Below are positions 18,992-28,579 of a stretch of DNA of 64,000 bases, one piece after another. Made by a program: the position numbers and the translations under genes. The notes beneath the pieces were generated by a model. The model did not search any database and was not told the DNA's origin. It saw nothing but the letters and a program-made list of their open reading frames with translations. Source of the stretch: Paenibacillus riograndensis SBR5 (GTDB taxonomy: Bacteria; Bacillota; Bacilli; Paenibacillales; Paenibacillaceae); assembly GCF_000981585.1 (NCBI RefSeq), contig NZ_LN831776.1, positions 1,937,001 through 2,001,000 of the forward strand, read 5' to 3'. Within the stretch, counting starts at the first letter, position 1. Each line of letters begins with the position of its first letter.

Positions 18992-21175
18992 TTGGGCATA
19001 ATCGTACAAGAGCAGGCTGGGCTGTTTCATCTGCAGTCGTCCGGCATGAGCTATATTATTCAGATCGTAGACGGGTACCCTGTACATGTCTATTGGGGGA
19101 GCAGACTGAAGCACCGGGAACCCATGTCCGGCCTGCTGATTCACACCCCGAAACAAGCCGGATTAGACCGGCTGCCGCAGGAATACCCGCAATATGGAAG
19201 CGGAGACTTCCGGAATCCGGCGTACCAGGTTGAACTGGAGGACGGAACACGAATCACTGAGCTACAGTACGAAGGTTACCGGCTTATGAAGGGGAAACCA
19301 TCCTTACCCGGGCTTCCAGCCGTGTATACCGAGGATGCAGCCGAAGCAGATACGTTGGAATTGGAATTAACGGATGCCTATTCAGGCCTTACCGTCGTGC
19401 TGAGTTACAGCATCTTTGCGGATCGAAACGTCATTATTCGCTCGGCCCGGCTGGGCAATCAGGGGGAGAAGAAATTACGGCTTCGCCGTGCCTTGAGCGC
19501 CAGTGTCGATTTTCCGGGCACACGCGGTTTTGAGATCACGTACCTCTCAGGCGCCTGGGCCCGGGAAGGTAATATTACCCGCAAACCGCTTCATCAAGGG
19601 GAGGTCCGAATCGATAGTAAAAGGGGCATGAGCAGCCACCAGTTCAATCCTTTTGCGGCATTAGTCACTCCGGAGACGACCGAAAGTCAAGGGGAAGCTT
19701 TTGGCTTCAGCCTTGTCTACAGCGGCGGCTTCGAAGCGGCAGCGGAAGTGGATTCGTTCGGTTCAACGCGGCTCAGCATCGGTATTAATTCCTTTGACTT
19801 TGCGTGGTTGCTGAATCCGGGGGAGAGCTTCCAGACACCGGAAACCGTGATGGTTTATTCTGGACAAGGACTGGGAGACATGTCACGGACGTATCATCGT
19901 TTGTACCGGACCAGGCTTTGCCGGGGGGAATATAGGGACGAGGAGCGTCCGATCCTGGTCAATAACTGGGAAGCTACCTATTTTGACTTCAATGCAGATA
20001 AGCTGGCAGCGATAGCAGAAGAGGGAGCCAAACTGGGTATCGAGCTTTTTGTGTTGGATGACGGCTGGTTCGGGAAACGGGATGCTGACAATTCGTCCCT
20101 CGGCGATTGGGTTGAAGACCGCAGGAAGCTCCCCGGCGGGCTTGCGGATGTTGCGGAACGGATCAACCGTCTGGGCCTTAAATTCGGGCTCTGGGTTGAG
20201 CCGGAGATGATCTCGCCGGACAGCGAGCTGTACCGGAAGCACCCGGACTGGTGCCTTCATGTTCCGGAGCGGAGACGCACCGAAGCCAGATGGCAGCTGG
20301 TGCTGGACTATACCCGCCAAGAAGTGCGCGATTTTATCTATGATTCGCTTTCAGCTATTTTTTCCAGTGTGCCTGTCGCTTATGTGAAATGGGATATGAA
20401 CCGCTGCCTGACGGAAATAGGCTCGGCTGATCTGCCGCCGGAACGCCAACCGGAGACCGCCCATCGTTATGTTCTTGGATTATACGAGCTGTTAGAGCGC
20501 ATCACCTCCGCATTTCCGCATATTCTGTTCGAAAGCTGCTCCAGCGGAGGGGGCCGGTTTGATCCCGGTATGTTATACTACATGCCGCAAACCTGGACCA
20601 GTGATAATACCGATGCCGTGGAACGGCTGAAGATTCAATACGGCACCAGCCTTGTTTATCCCGTAAGCGCAATCGGAGCACATGTATCGGCTGTGCCGAA
20701 CCATCAAGTCGGAAGGATAACCCCACTTGATTTTCGGGGCGATGTGGCGATGTCCGGAAACTTCGGTTATGAGCTTGATCTGACGAAATTCACTGAAGAG
20801 GACAAAGAGACGGCCAAACGCCAGATCATAACCTACAAGGAGATCCGCGGATTAGTACAGAGAGGGGATTTGTACCGTTTGAAGAGCCCATTCGAAGGAA
20901 ACGAGCCGGCTTGGATGTTCGTTTCCGAAGACAAAGAGGAAGCGCTTGTCTACCATTTTCAAGTGATGGCCGTGCCCAATGCGCCCCAGAGATTTTTGCG
21001 TCTGGCCGGACTTCATCCGGAACTCGAATACGAGATCCATTCGGAATACAGCGGAGAACAGTTTATCTGCGGGGGAGACAGACTGATGCAGTTGGGGCTG
21101 CCCCTTGTCTATGAACAAAAAGATTATGAAAGCGGATGGTTCAGGGTTCGGGCAATCAAGCCCGTTACTGCTTAA
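18992..21175 (+). CDS. GH36 alpha-galactosidase
   Basis: About 727 residues, the usual length of bacterial GH36 alpha-galactosidases. The open frame extends up to 18875, but TTG 18992 has GGAAGGGGG seven bases ahead and gives a normal N-terminus, so it is preferred. An N-terminal beta-supersandwich precedes a TIM barrel with LDDGWFGKR and GLWVEPEMISPDS. Nucleophile is Asp468 in YVKWDMNR and acid/base is Asp538 in WTSDNTDA; FESCSSGGGRFD is also present. There is no signal peptide. It removes alpha-1,6-galactose from imported melibiose, raffinose or galactomanno-oligosaccharides, which fits the two GH26 mannan enzymes downstream. Confidence 0.94.
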   Translation: MGIIVQEQAGLFHLQSSGMSYIIQIVDGYPVHVYWGSRLKHREPMSGLLIHTPKQAGLDRLPQEYPQYGSGDFRNPAYQVELEDGTRITELQYEGYRLMKGKPSLPGLPAVYTEDAAEADTLELELTDAYSGLTVVLSYSIFADRNVIIRSARLGNQGEKKLRLRRALSASVDFPGTRGFEITYLSGAWAREGNITRKPLHQGEVRIDSKRGMSSHQFNPFAALVTPETTESQGEAFGFSLVYSGGFEAAAEVDSFGSTRLSIGINSFDFAWLLNPGESFQTPETVMVYSGQGLGDMSRTYHRLYRTRLCRGEYRDEERPILVNNWEATYFDFNADKLAAIAEEGAKLGIELFVLDDGWFGKRDADNSSLGDWVEDRRKLPGGLADVAERINRLGLKFGLWVEPEMISPDSELYRKHPDWCLHVPERRRTEARWQLVLDYTRQEVRDFIYDSLSAIFSSVPVAYVKWDMNRCLTEIGSADLPPERQPETAHRYVLGLYELLERITSAFPHILFESCSSGGGRFDPGMLYYMPQTWTSDNTDAVERLKIQYGTSLVYPVSAIGAHVSAVPNHQVGRITPLDFRGDVAMSGNFGYELDLTKFTEEDKETAKRQIITYKEIRGLVQRGDLYRLKSPFEGNEPAWMFVSEDKEEALVYHFQVMAVPNAPQRFLRLAGLHPELEYEIHSEYSGEQFICGGDRLMQLGLPLVYEQKDYESGWFRVRAIKPVTA

Positions 21176-21224
21176 GGTAAGGATCTGTCAACGCCCGAAA
21201 GAGGAAAATATCTACAATAAATCG

Positions 21225-21254
21225 ATGCCCCTTTCTGTGGAAAAGGGGCATTTT
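21225..21254 (+). terminator. Terminator after GH36 gene
   Basis: ATGCCCCTTT (21225-21234) pairs with AAAGGGGCAT (21242-21251), followed by TTTT. It lies 50 bp after the stop and before the next kinase gene. Confidence 0.8.
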
Positions 21255-21290
21255 GTGCGCAGCGGCCAACCAGGCCCGGGAGGATGATCC

Positions 21291-23075
21291 ATGTTTTTGG
21301 TCCGAATTATGAATGACATGAAAATGAAAAAGAAACTGGCGGTTACCTTCATTTCAGCAGCTGTATTGCCTTTGTTGTTATCCGGCTTGTTTCTGACCGG
21401 GAAGCTTCGGGAGATTGTCATTAATGACGCTTTTACACAGTTATCTAACAATGTCGAACGCGTACGGAAGCGCACGGAAGAGCTGATTAAGGTACCGCTG
21501 AATATTTCCTACCGGCTAACCATTGATAACCGGATGAAGAAGGTGGCCGCCCAAAAATACGAAAGTTATACCGAAGTCATCCAGGCATACCGGGAGTATA
21601 CGGATATCCGCGACTACATCCAACTGTACAAGGAGATATCCAGCATTCGCGTATATGTTGTTAATCCAGGAGCACTTAACAACTGGGAATTTATCCAGCC
21701 GGACAATGCCATTATGGCAGAAGGCTGGTATAAGGAAGCCATAGAGCAGAAAGGGCTTGCCGGATGGAATCTGATCAAGGATGAACGTAACGGTTCCGAG
21801 CAGCTAAGTCTGGTACGTTCATTTCCAGTGGACTCACTGGGGGAGAAAGGCGTTCTGGCCATCAATGTGGATAAACAGCAACTAAGATCGATTTTGGACC
21901 AGGAGCCGTTCACTACGCTGATTGTGGATGACCGGAACCGGGTGGTCGGGTCCAATGAAGGAGAGTTTTTCGGAAAGAATCTATCCGAAATTGATGGAGA
22001 TGCAAAGATACTTTCCCGTCAGGAAGGAAGCTATGACACGGTCGTCAACGGAAAAGCATCTAAAGTGGTTATGGTCAATCTGAATCCGGAAAACAGCTGG
22101 AACGGGCTTCGGATCATTTCTATTTTTTCCGTTTCCGAGATTACCCGGGAAGCCAATCAAGTTATCCGGCTCGGCGCTGTCGTCATAACGGTCAGCCTGA
22201 TGTTTGCAGTTTTGCTTATCTATGCTTCCGCCTCGCTGTTGTCCGGCAGGCTGCTCCGGTTGAGCAAGCATATGTCCAAAGCGGGAGCGGGCTCTTGGGA
22301 AACGTATATCCATATCGACAGTAAAGATGAGATTGGTCTGCTCTCAAAGCAATTTAATGCTCTCATCCGGAGCGTGCATGACCTTGTCCAAGAAGTTCAA
22401 GAAACCAATCACCAGAAAAATCTTGTTGAGCAAAGGCAAAGTGAAATGAAGTTCAAAATGCTGGCAAGCCAGATTCATCCGCATTTTCTCTTCAACTCAC
22501 TTGAATCCATCCGCATGGAGGCCCATATTCGCAGGCAGGACGAAATCGCGGAGGCCGTATGGCTTCTGAGTACGTTATTGCGGAGCAGTCTGGAGGCTGG
22601 AAACGGCAATATTCCCCTTCGCGAAGAACTTGAGCGTGTACGCTGTTATCTTGAAATGCAAAAGTTCCGGTATGAAGACCGTTTGGAATATCATCTGACG
22701 GTTGATGCGGATTTGGAGGTAATGCCGGTCCCTCCGTTGATCATTCAGCCATTAGTGGAAAACTCAGTTCTTCATGGCCTGGATAACCGTGAAGAAGGAG
22801 CTGTCATTACAGTTGAGGTCAAGAAGATGCCGAAGGGAGCCCGGGTGAAAGTATGTGACAATGGTGCAGGTTTCACCGCAGAACGTCTTGCCGAAATTCA
22901 GGCAGAGCTTGCCGAATCCGTACATGAACAGGAGAGCAAGCGGATCGGTATGCGAAATGTAAACGACCGCCTCGTCCTGCTGTACGGGGAATCCAGTGCC
23001 TTAAGTATCGAAAGCGGGAGCGGGACAGGCACGGCGATCACGTTTTTTATTCCTGGAGGTGCACTGAATGATTAA
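21291..23075 (+). CDS. YesM-type sensor histidine kinase (second pair)
   Basis: 594 residues with TM1 at about 16-36, an extracellular sensor region, TM2 at about 293-315, HAMP, the His_kinase motif QIHPHFLFNSLESIRMEA and an ATPase domain with VENSVLHGL and VCDNGAGF. GGGAGG lies seven bases before ATG. It overlaps the partner regulator by 8 bp. Likely senses an extracellular oligosaccharide and controls the LplABC-type transporter immediately downstream. Confidence 0.92.
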   Translation: MFLVRIMNDMKMKKKLAVTFISAAVLPLLLSGLFLTGKLREIVINDAFTQLSNNVERVRKRTEELIKVPLNISYRLTIDNRMKKVAAQKYESYTEVIQAYREYTDIRDYIQLYKEISSIRVYVVNPGALNNWEFIQPDNAIMAEGWYKEAIEQKGLAGWNLIKDERNGSEQLSLVRSFPVDSLGEKGVLAINVDKQQLRSILDQEPFTTLIVDDRNRVVGSNEGEFFGKNLSEIDGDAKILSRQEGSYDTVVNGKASKVVMVNLNPENSWNGLRIISIFSVSEITREANQVIRLGAVVITVSLMFAVLLIYASASLLSGRLLRLSKHMSKAGAGSWETYIHIDSKDEIGLLSKQFNALIRSVHDLVQEVQETNHQKNLVEQRQSEMKFKMLASQIHPHFLFNSLESIRMEAHIRRQDEIAEAVWLLSTLLRSSLEAGNGNIPLREELERVRCYLEMQKFRYEDRLEYHLTVDADLEVMPVPPLIIQPLVENSVLHGLDNREEGAVITVEVKKMPKGARVKVCDNGAGFTAERLAEIQAELAESVHEQESKRIGMRNVNDRLVLLYGESSALSIESGSGTGTAITFFIPGGALND

Positions 23076-24618
23076 GGTTGTTATTGTCGACGACGAACCG
23101 AAGCTTAGACAGGGACTTCAAACTCTGATACCTTGGGAAAACCTCGGTTTCACAGTTACTGCTGCAGCAGGCAACGGCAGAGATGCTTTGAAGATCGTCG
23201 AGGAAGAAGTCCCGGATCTTGTAATCGCTGATATCCGCATGCCTGTAATGGACGGCTTACAATTCATTCAGCGCTTACGATCGGCCGGTCATCAGATGCA
23301 TTGTATTATTCTCAGCGGATATGCCGACTTCGAGTATGCCAAACAAGCGATTACATATGGAGTAGCGGGCTATCTCGTTAAACCGGTAAACATCGCAGAA
23401 ATGTCGGCTACTTTAAAGCTGGTGCGCGAGCAGATCGAGGAGGAGCGTCTGCGGAGGGAATGGTACAGAACGGAGGTTACCAACCGGGAGCTGTATCTGC
23501 GCCGCCTGCTTGCTCCTCAAGAGAAGACGGAAGATCCGGCCAAGCTGAGAAGCAGGATCAGGGAAATGGATTTGTTGTGGAGCCATTACGAAATCGTTGT
23601 TATTTCACCGCGTGTTCCCGAAGCGGACCGTCCGGAACACTTACATCAGCTGTCCGCAGGACTGAAACACGGGATAGAGGGGCGGAATAGGGGGCTCGTA
23701 ACCGTAATCGCCCCTTATGTCATTCTCCTGCTCAATTCGCCTCTGCACGGAAGGCAGCGGCGCGATCATCTGTACGGTGAGATCCGGAGCATCGCAGGCG
23801 ATACCCGGTTTATTGCTGCGACCGGGGGAACCGTTAGTGAGCCGGAGCTTATTTACAGCGCTTTTTTGAAAGCACAGGAAGCGGTAAAACAAGTCTTTTT
23901 CAGCGCTAAGGACTGTCTTTTGGAGCCGGAACGTACTCTTTTTGCTGCACCGGAGTTTCCCCGTGAGGCCGGTGACAGGGATGAAAAGAGGATGGAGGAT
24001 TTAATCTTCCGCTTGTATTACAGCCTGGATGCAGGCAACAAAACTATGGTGCTTCCGTTGTTGAATGAGGCTGCCGCCTTTTTTATCCAACAGGGGCAAG
24101 AGGAGGACGCTGTCAAACAAGCTTTCTTTTTTCTGTCCAACAGGCTCATTCATAAGCTCACCGCCGCCTCCCGTATCGAGCTGAAAGAAACGGAGACCGT
24201 TTCGCGTTTTTTAAACGGGATTTATCAGCAGGATTATCTATCGGATCTTTTGGAAGAGACACACCGTTTTCTGTTGGAATTTGCGGAGGACGCCGGGCCA
24301 AAGGGCAAGGAGCAGGAAATTAAGCAAATGACCGGTTTTATTCATAGACATTATGCAGAAGACTTAAAGCTTTCGACGCTGGCTGGTCTCCTGAACTACA
24401 GCACCCCCTATTTAGGACAATTGTTCAGGAACAAGACCGGGGAGTACTTTAACACTTATCTGGACAAGGTACGTATCCAAAAAGCCAAAGAGCTGCTGGC
24501 CCAAGGAATGAAAGTGTACGAAGCGGCCGAGCTTGTCGGTTACACGAGCGTAAATTACTTCTTCAGCAAATTCAAAAAGTATGAAGGCCGTTCGCCGTCC
24601 GATTATAAAAATCCATAA
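23068..24618 (+). CDS. YesN-type response regulator, AraC output (second pair)
   Basis: 516 residues. Receiver with VDDEPKLRQG, phospho-acceptor Asp55 in IADIRMPVMDG and YLVKPV; central region about 130-400; AraC double HTH about 410-512 (LSTLAGLLNYSTPYLGQLFR, VYEAAELVGYTSVNYFFSKF). Overlaps the kinase end by 8 bp, so translation is coupled. Targets are probably the transporter genes from 24704; I could not find boxes like those of the first locus here. Confidence 0.92.
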   Translation: MIKVVIVDDEPKLRQGLQTLIPWENLGFTVTAAAGNGRDALKIVEEEVPDLVIADIRMPVMDGLQFIQRLRSAGHQMHCIILSGYADFEYAKQAITYGVAGYLVKPVNIAEMSATLKLVREQIEEERLRREWYRTEVTNRELYLRRLLAPQEKTEDPAKLRSRIREMDLLWSHYEIVVISPRVPEADRPEHLHQLSAGLKHGIEGRNRGLVTVIAPYVILLLNSPLHGRQRRDHLYGEIRSIAGDTRFIAATGGTVSEPELIYSAFLKAQEAVKQVFFSAKDCLLEPERTLFAAPEFPREAGDRDEKRMEDLIFRLYYSLDAGNKTMVLPLLNEAAAFFIQQGQEEDAVKQAFFFLSNRLIHKLTAASRIELKETETVSRFLNGIYQQDYLSDLLEETHRFLLEFAEDAGPKGKEQEIKQMTGFIHRHYAEDLKLSTLAGLLNYSTPYLGQLFRNKTGEYFNTYLDKVRIQKAKELLAQGMKVYEAAELVGYTSVNYFFSKFKKYEGRSPSDYKNP

Positions 24619-24703
24619 TTATTAGATGATTTTTCCCGAAATCCTTGGTATGGGTTCCGCCTCTCCTCTGATTTATGATGATAAGCAGGAGAGGGGAGGA
24701 AAT

Positions 24704-25660
24704 ATGAAAACGATAACAGCAAGTGCGGAAAACGCATACAAAAAAAGAAAAAAGAGTGCCTGGAAGGAGTTAAAAAATCAGAAGTATCTTTACTACATGT
24801 CTATACCGTTCGTTCTTTGGGTCTTTGTCTTCCAGTACCTGCCTTTGTGGGGCTGGACCATGGCCTTCCAGAAATATAAGCCCGGCGTCGGTTTTTTTGA
24901 ACAGAAATGGGTAGGCTTTGAGCACTTTCGCACCCTGTTCGGGGATGAACACTTCTATCAGGTGCTGCGAAATACGCTGGCTATGAGTTTTATGGGCCTG
25001 ATCGCCGGTTTCATCGTACCGGTCGTCTTTGCGCTGCTCCTGAATGAGGTTCGCGTACAGGCCTTGAAACGGTTCGTCCAGACCGTATCTTATCTTCCGC
25101 ACTTTGTATCCTGGGTGGTGGCCGCAGGGATTGTCACCAAAATGCTCTCGACGGACGGCGGGGTCGTGAATGATATACTCCTGGGCCTGAATCTCATCGA
25201 TCAGCCGATTCAGTTTATGGCTCAAGGCCACTTGTTTTGGGGCGTTGTAACCAGTGCGGATATTTGGAAGGAAACCGGATGGAACGCCATCATTTACCTT
25301 GCTGCTATATCCGGGATTGGTCCTGAATTGTATGAAGCTGCACGGGTGGACGGTGCGAGCAGATGGAGACAAATATGGCATATTACGTTGCCGGGTATCC
25401 GTCCGACCATGATTGTCCTGTTGATTATGTCCATTGGCCATCTGCTGGGCACGGGCTTTGAGAAACAATTTCTGCTGGGGAATCACCTGGTCATCGATTA
25501 CTCTGAAGTGCTTGACTTGTATGCGCTTAATTATGGTCTGGCTATGGGACGATACTCCTTCGGAACGGCAATCAACATCTTCAACTCGGTGATAAGCCTG
25601 GTGTTGTTGTTTGCGGCTAACGGGATTTTTAAGCGCTTTACCAATGAAAGCATCATGTAA
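24704..25660 (+). CDS. LplB-type ABC transporter permease
   Basis: About 318 residues, six membrane segments, with SIPFVLWVFVFQYLPLWGW near the start and the EAA loop YEAARVDGASRWRQIWHITLP, typical of the LplB/YtcP group of polysaccharide-oligosaccharide importers. The frame extends up to 24626, but ATG 24704 with GAGGGGAGGAAAT ahead is the convincing start. Works with 25675 and 26699. Confidence 0.9.
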   Translation: MKTITASAENAYKKRKKSAWKELKNQKYLYYMSIPFVLWVFVFQYLPLWGWTMAFQKYKPGVGFFEQKWVGFEHFRTLFGDEHFYQVLRNTLAMSFMGLIAGFIVPVVFALLLNEVRVQALKRFVQTVSYLPHFVSWVVAAGIVTKMLSTDGGVVNDILLGLNLIDQPIQFMAQGHLFWGVVTSADIWKETGWNAIIYLAAISGIGPELYEAARVDGASRWRQIWHITLPGIRPTMIVLLIMSIGHLLGTGFEKQFLLGNHLVIDYSEVLDLYALNYGLAMGRYSFGTAINIFNSVISLVLLFAANGIFKRFTNESIM

Positions 25661-25674
25661 GGAGGAAGGGTGAC

Positions 25675-26613
25675 ATGGGGGTTGTTAAAAGCAATGCGCC
25701 GGTTGGCCGGGCAAAACAGAGCCTTCAGGCGAAAGCGCCGCAAGATCGAATTCTTGAAATCATCGTTTATTTTTCAATGACTGTCGTAACCGTTCTGACG
25801 ATCTATCCATTCCTAAACGTGCTGGCTATCTCCCTTAACGATTCAGTGGATACTGTCCGGGGAGGAATCACCGTCTGGCCAAGGCAATTTACGCTGGATA
25901 ACTATAGTCTGATTTTCACCTATGGAAGCTTGATTACCGGGTTCAAAATTTCCTTTCTGCGGACCGTCATTGGTACCATAGCAGGCTTGGTCAGCGGTTC
26001 TATGCTGGCTTACACGCTTGCGCGAAGTGATTTTCAGGCGAGAAGATTTATTTCAATTTTTCTTGCTGTCACGATGTATGTCACCGGAGGTTTGATTCCG
26101 GGTTTTATCCTGATGAAGGATCTGCATTTAATTGATACGTTTGCTGTGTACATTTTGCCGGGCCTTGTAAGTGCATTTAATGTCTTCGTAATCCGTTCCT
26201 TTATAGACGGTCTGCCTTATGCCTTGCAAGAATCAGCCAAGCTGGATGGCGCCAACGATTTTACAATATACTGGCGCGTTATTCTTCCTCTTTGCAAACC
26301 CGCATTAGCCACCGTGGCTCTTTTCCTGGCGGTAGGCCAATGGAACTCCTGGTTCGATACTTACCTTTTTAACGGGTCGAACGAATCTTTGACAACGCTG
26401 CAGTATGAATTAATGAAAATCCTGCAAAGCACGACAACAAGCGCAAGCAATTCCCAAGACGCCGCGAATATGGCAGAGCGCATGTCACAAATTTCGCCGG
26501 AGTCGGTAAAAATGGCAATTACGATTGTGGTCACCGTTCCGATTCTTATTGTTTATCCTTTTTTGCAAAAATACTTTGTCAAAGGGATGACGCTCGGCGC
26601 TGTGAAGAGCTAG
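25675..26613 (+). CDS. LplC/YtcP-type ABC transporter permease
   Basis: 312 residues, six membrane segments, EAA loop QESAKLDGANDFTIYWRVILP and the C-terminal FVKGMTLGAVKS hallmark of LplC-type permeases. Starts 14 bp after the partner permease, with GGAGGAAGG ahead. Uses a shared ATPase encoded elsewhere. Confidence 0.92.
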   Translation: MGVVKSNAPVGRAKQSLQAKAPQDRILEIIVYFSMTVVTVLTIYPFLNVLAISLNDSVDTVRGGITVWPRQFTLDNYSLIFTYGSLITGFKISFLRTVIGTIAGLVSGSMLAYTLARSDFQARRFISIFLAVTMYVTGGLIPGFILMKDLHLIDTFAVYILPGLVSAFNVFVIRSFIDGLPYALQESAKLDGANDFTIYWRVILPLCKPALATVALFLAVGQWNSWFDTYLFNGSNESLTTLQYELMKILQSTTTSASNSQDAANMAERMSQISPESVKMAITIVVTVPILIVYPFLQKYFVKGMTLGAVKS

Positions 26614-26698
26614 AGTGTACCGGCCTATGGTGTGCCCAGGTGAACTGCCTGTCTCATACAAGCTATTATCTATTTCATTAATCTAGGGGGTTTAGTTC

Positions 26699-28405
26699 AT
26701 GAAGCCAGAAAAAAAAGGGTTGATTGCTTCTTCCATAGTGGCACTGACTTTAGTGTCGACGCTCGCGGGGTGCAGCGGTAATGACGGCGCTACTGCCGGT
26801 GAAGGAAACAACGCGGGAGGTTCTTCGGCCGGGACAGAGTTAAAACCGGTTACGCTTACTTATTTTTCGGAAGATTCCAGCACAAACTGGAATAACATGA
26901 AGGATGAAGTCGGAAAGATTATTACGGAAAAAACCGGAGTGACTCTGGATGCTGAGTTTGCCGTCGGTGATCCGGTGCAAAAAATCTCCTTGATTGCAGC
27001 GACAGGCAACTATCCGGATTTGATCGCCGCAAAGGCGGATGTCGGCAGGCTTGTCGACGCCGGTGCTATTCTCGATCTGACAGATTTGATTGAGAAGCAC
27101 GCGCCTAACATCAAAAAAATGCTGGGGGACAAGATTGTCCGGACCAAGTACAGCCTGGAGGATCAGGCGATTTACTCCATTCCAACCTGGTCCGCCGTTG
27201 ATGAGAAGAAATTCAAAGCCGACGGAGGATTTGAACTTCAGCACCGTGTCGTCAAAGAGGCCGGTTATCCGGAAATACAGACGGTGAAGGATTATGAAAA
27301 AGTCATCCAGGATTATATCACCAAGCACCCTACGGACGAAAACGGCAATAAGAATATCGGGCTTTCGCTGAATGGGGACGATTGGCATATGTACCAGGTC
27401 ACCAACGCAGGATTCCAGACCACCGGAGGACCGGACGACGGCGAATATTACATTGATCAGGAAACGCATCAGGCGACTTATCATTTCCGCCGTCCGGAGG
27501 AAAAAGAATATTTCCGCTGGTTGAATCACATGAACAACATCGGGCTGCTTGATCCGGAAAGCTTCGTGCAAAAGACCGACCAGTTCAAGGCTAAAGTGGC
27601 TTCGGGCCGGGTCCTCGGCTTGGCCGATCCGGAATGGGATTATGGCGATGCACAGAATGCGCTGAAGGCTGCAGGAAAGCTCGATCAGACTTACGGTCAC
27701 TATCCGGTTACTATGAGTAAAGAATACAAGGATACCAGCTTCTGGCCGGCCGGCTTTGACGGAGGGTACGGAATCTCGATCTCCAGCAAGTGTAAGGACC
27801 CGGTACGTGCCATTCAATTCCTTGACTTCCTTGCATCGGAAGAGGGCCAAATTCTGAACAACTGGGGAATTGAAGGAAAACACTATACGGTTGAAGGCGG
27901 CAAACGGGTGATTATACCAGCTGTACAAGAACGCATGGACAATGACAACGCGGCTTTTCAAAAAGAAGCGGGTGTTGGACTTTACTGGAATATGATGGTC
28001 CACTATGGGGACGGGATTAAAGATTCGACCGGGAACTATTTCACACGCAGTTATCCTGAGCAGTTGACGGCGAGCTACAGTGAACCGGAGAAGGAAACCC
28101 TGAAAGCTTACGGTGCGGAGCATTGGAAGGATCTCTTTCCTGCAGAAGAAGAATTTGGGCCAAGAGCTTATGGTGCAGCCTACACGATGTCACTCGCCAG
28201 TGACGATCCTGCTGTGATCCTGGGGGCTAAAATGAAGGATATTACCTGGAAGCGGATACCTGAAGCAGTGATGTCCAAGCCGGAGGAATTTGATAAAATC
28301 TGGGCCGCCTATATGGCAGACCTGGATAAAGCCGGAGTTAAGGAAATGGAAGAAGCTTATACCAAGCATATCCTAAACCGTATCGAGCTGTGGTCCACGA
28401 AGTAG
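26699..28405 (+). CDS. LplA-type solute-binding lipoprotein
   Basis: 568 residues. Lipobox LAGC with lipidated Cys25 and a Gly/Asn/Ser-rich tether, followed by a large binding domain (KISLIAATGNYPDLIAAKAD, FWPAGFDGGYGISISSKCKD). Length and motifs match LplA-type receptors of Paenibacillus. The operon sits between an alpha-galactosidase and two mannanases, so galactomanno-oligosaccharides are the likely ligand (inference). Confidence 0.92.
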   Translation: MKPEKKGLIASSIVALTLVSTLAGCSGNDGATAGEGNNAGGSSAGTELKPVTLTYFSEDSSTNWNNMKDEVGKIITEKTGVTLDAEFAVGDPVQKISLIAATGNYPDLIAAKADVGRLVDAGAILDLTDLIEKHAPNIKKMLGDKIVRTKYSLEDQAIYSIPTWSAVDEKKFKADGGFELQHRVVKEAGYPEIQTVKDYEKVIQDYITKHPTDENGNKNIGLSLNGDDWHMYQVTNAGFQTTGGPDDGEYYIDQETHQATYHFRRPEEKEYFRWLNHMNNIGLLDPESFVQKTDQFKAKVASGRVLGLADPEWDYGDAQNALKAAGKLDQTYGHYPVTMSKEYKDTSFWPAGFDGGYGISISSKCKDPVRAIQFLDFLASEEGQILNNWGIEGKHYTVEGGKRVIIPAVQERMDNDNAAFQKEAGVGLYWNMMVHYGDGIKDSTGNYFTRSYPEQLTASYSEPEKETLKAYGAEHWKDLFPAEEEFGPRAYGAAYTMSLASDDPAVILGAKMKDITWKRIPEAVMSKPEEFDKIWAAYMADLDKAGVKEMEEAYTKHILNRIELWSTK

Positions 28406-28421
28406 GATGTTTGATCCATCG

Positions 28422-28464
28422 GGCTCGTTTCCAACGTTATTCAGACGGAAATGAGCCTGTTTTT
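28422..28464 (+). terminator. Terminator after the LplABC-type operon
   Basis: GGCTCGTTTCC (28422-28432) pairs with GGAAATGAGCC (28447-28457), one G-T wobble, then TGTTTTTT. Confidence 0.8.
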
Positions 28465-28517
28465 TATTAATAAAAATAATTAGACACAAACGGGTGAGAG
28501 AGAATTTACCATGGTTA

Positions 28518-28531
28518 TGTAAGCGCTCTAT
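28518..28531 (+). promoter_or_regulatory. Candidate catabolite-responsive (cre-like) site before mannanase
   Basis: TGTAAGCGCTCTAT matches most positions of the CcpA cre pattern TGWAARCGYTWNCW (12 of 14 by eye). It lies 49 bp upstream of the mannanase start. Fits carbon catabolite repression but is a weak match. Confidence 0.35.
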
Positions 28532-28579
28532 CTTATGATAACACCGTACTGCTATCAAGATTTGCTAGGAGGTAAATGG

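Noticed and set aside
26840..28123. 427-codon antisense frame across the LplA-type lipoprotein gene
   Set aside because: The sense strand encodes a clear binding lipoprotein; the antisense product matches nothing recognisable.
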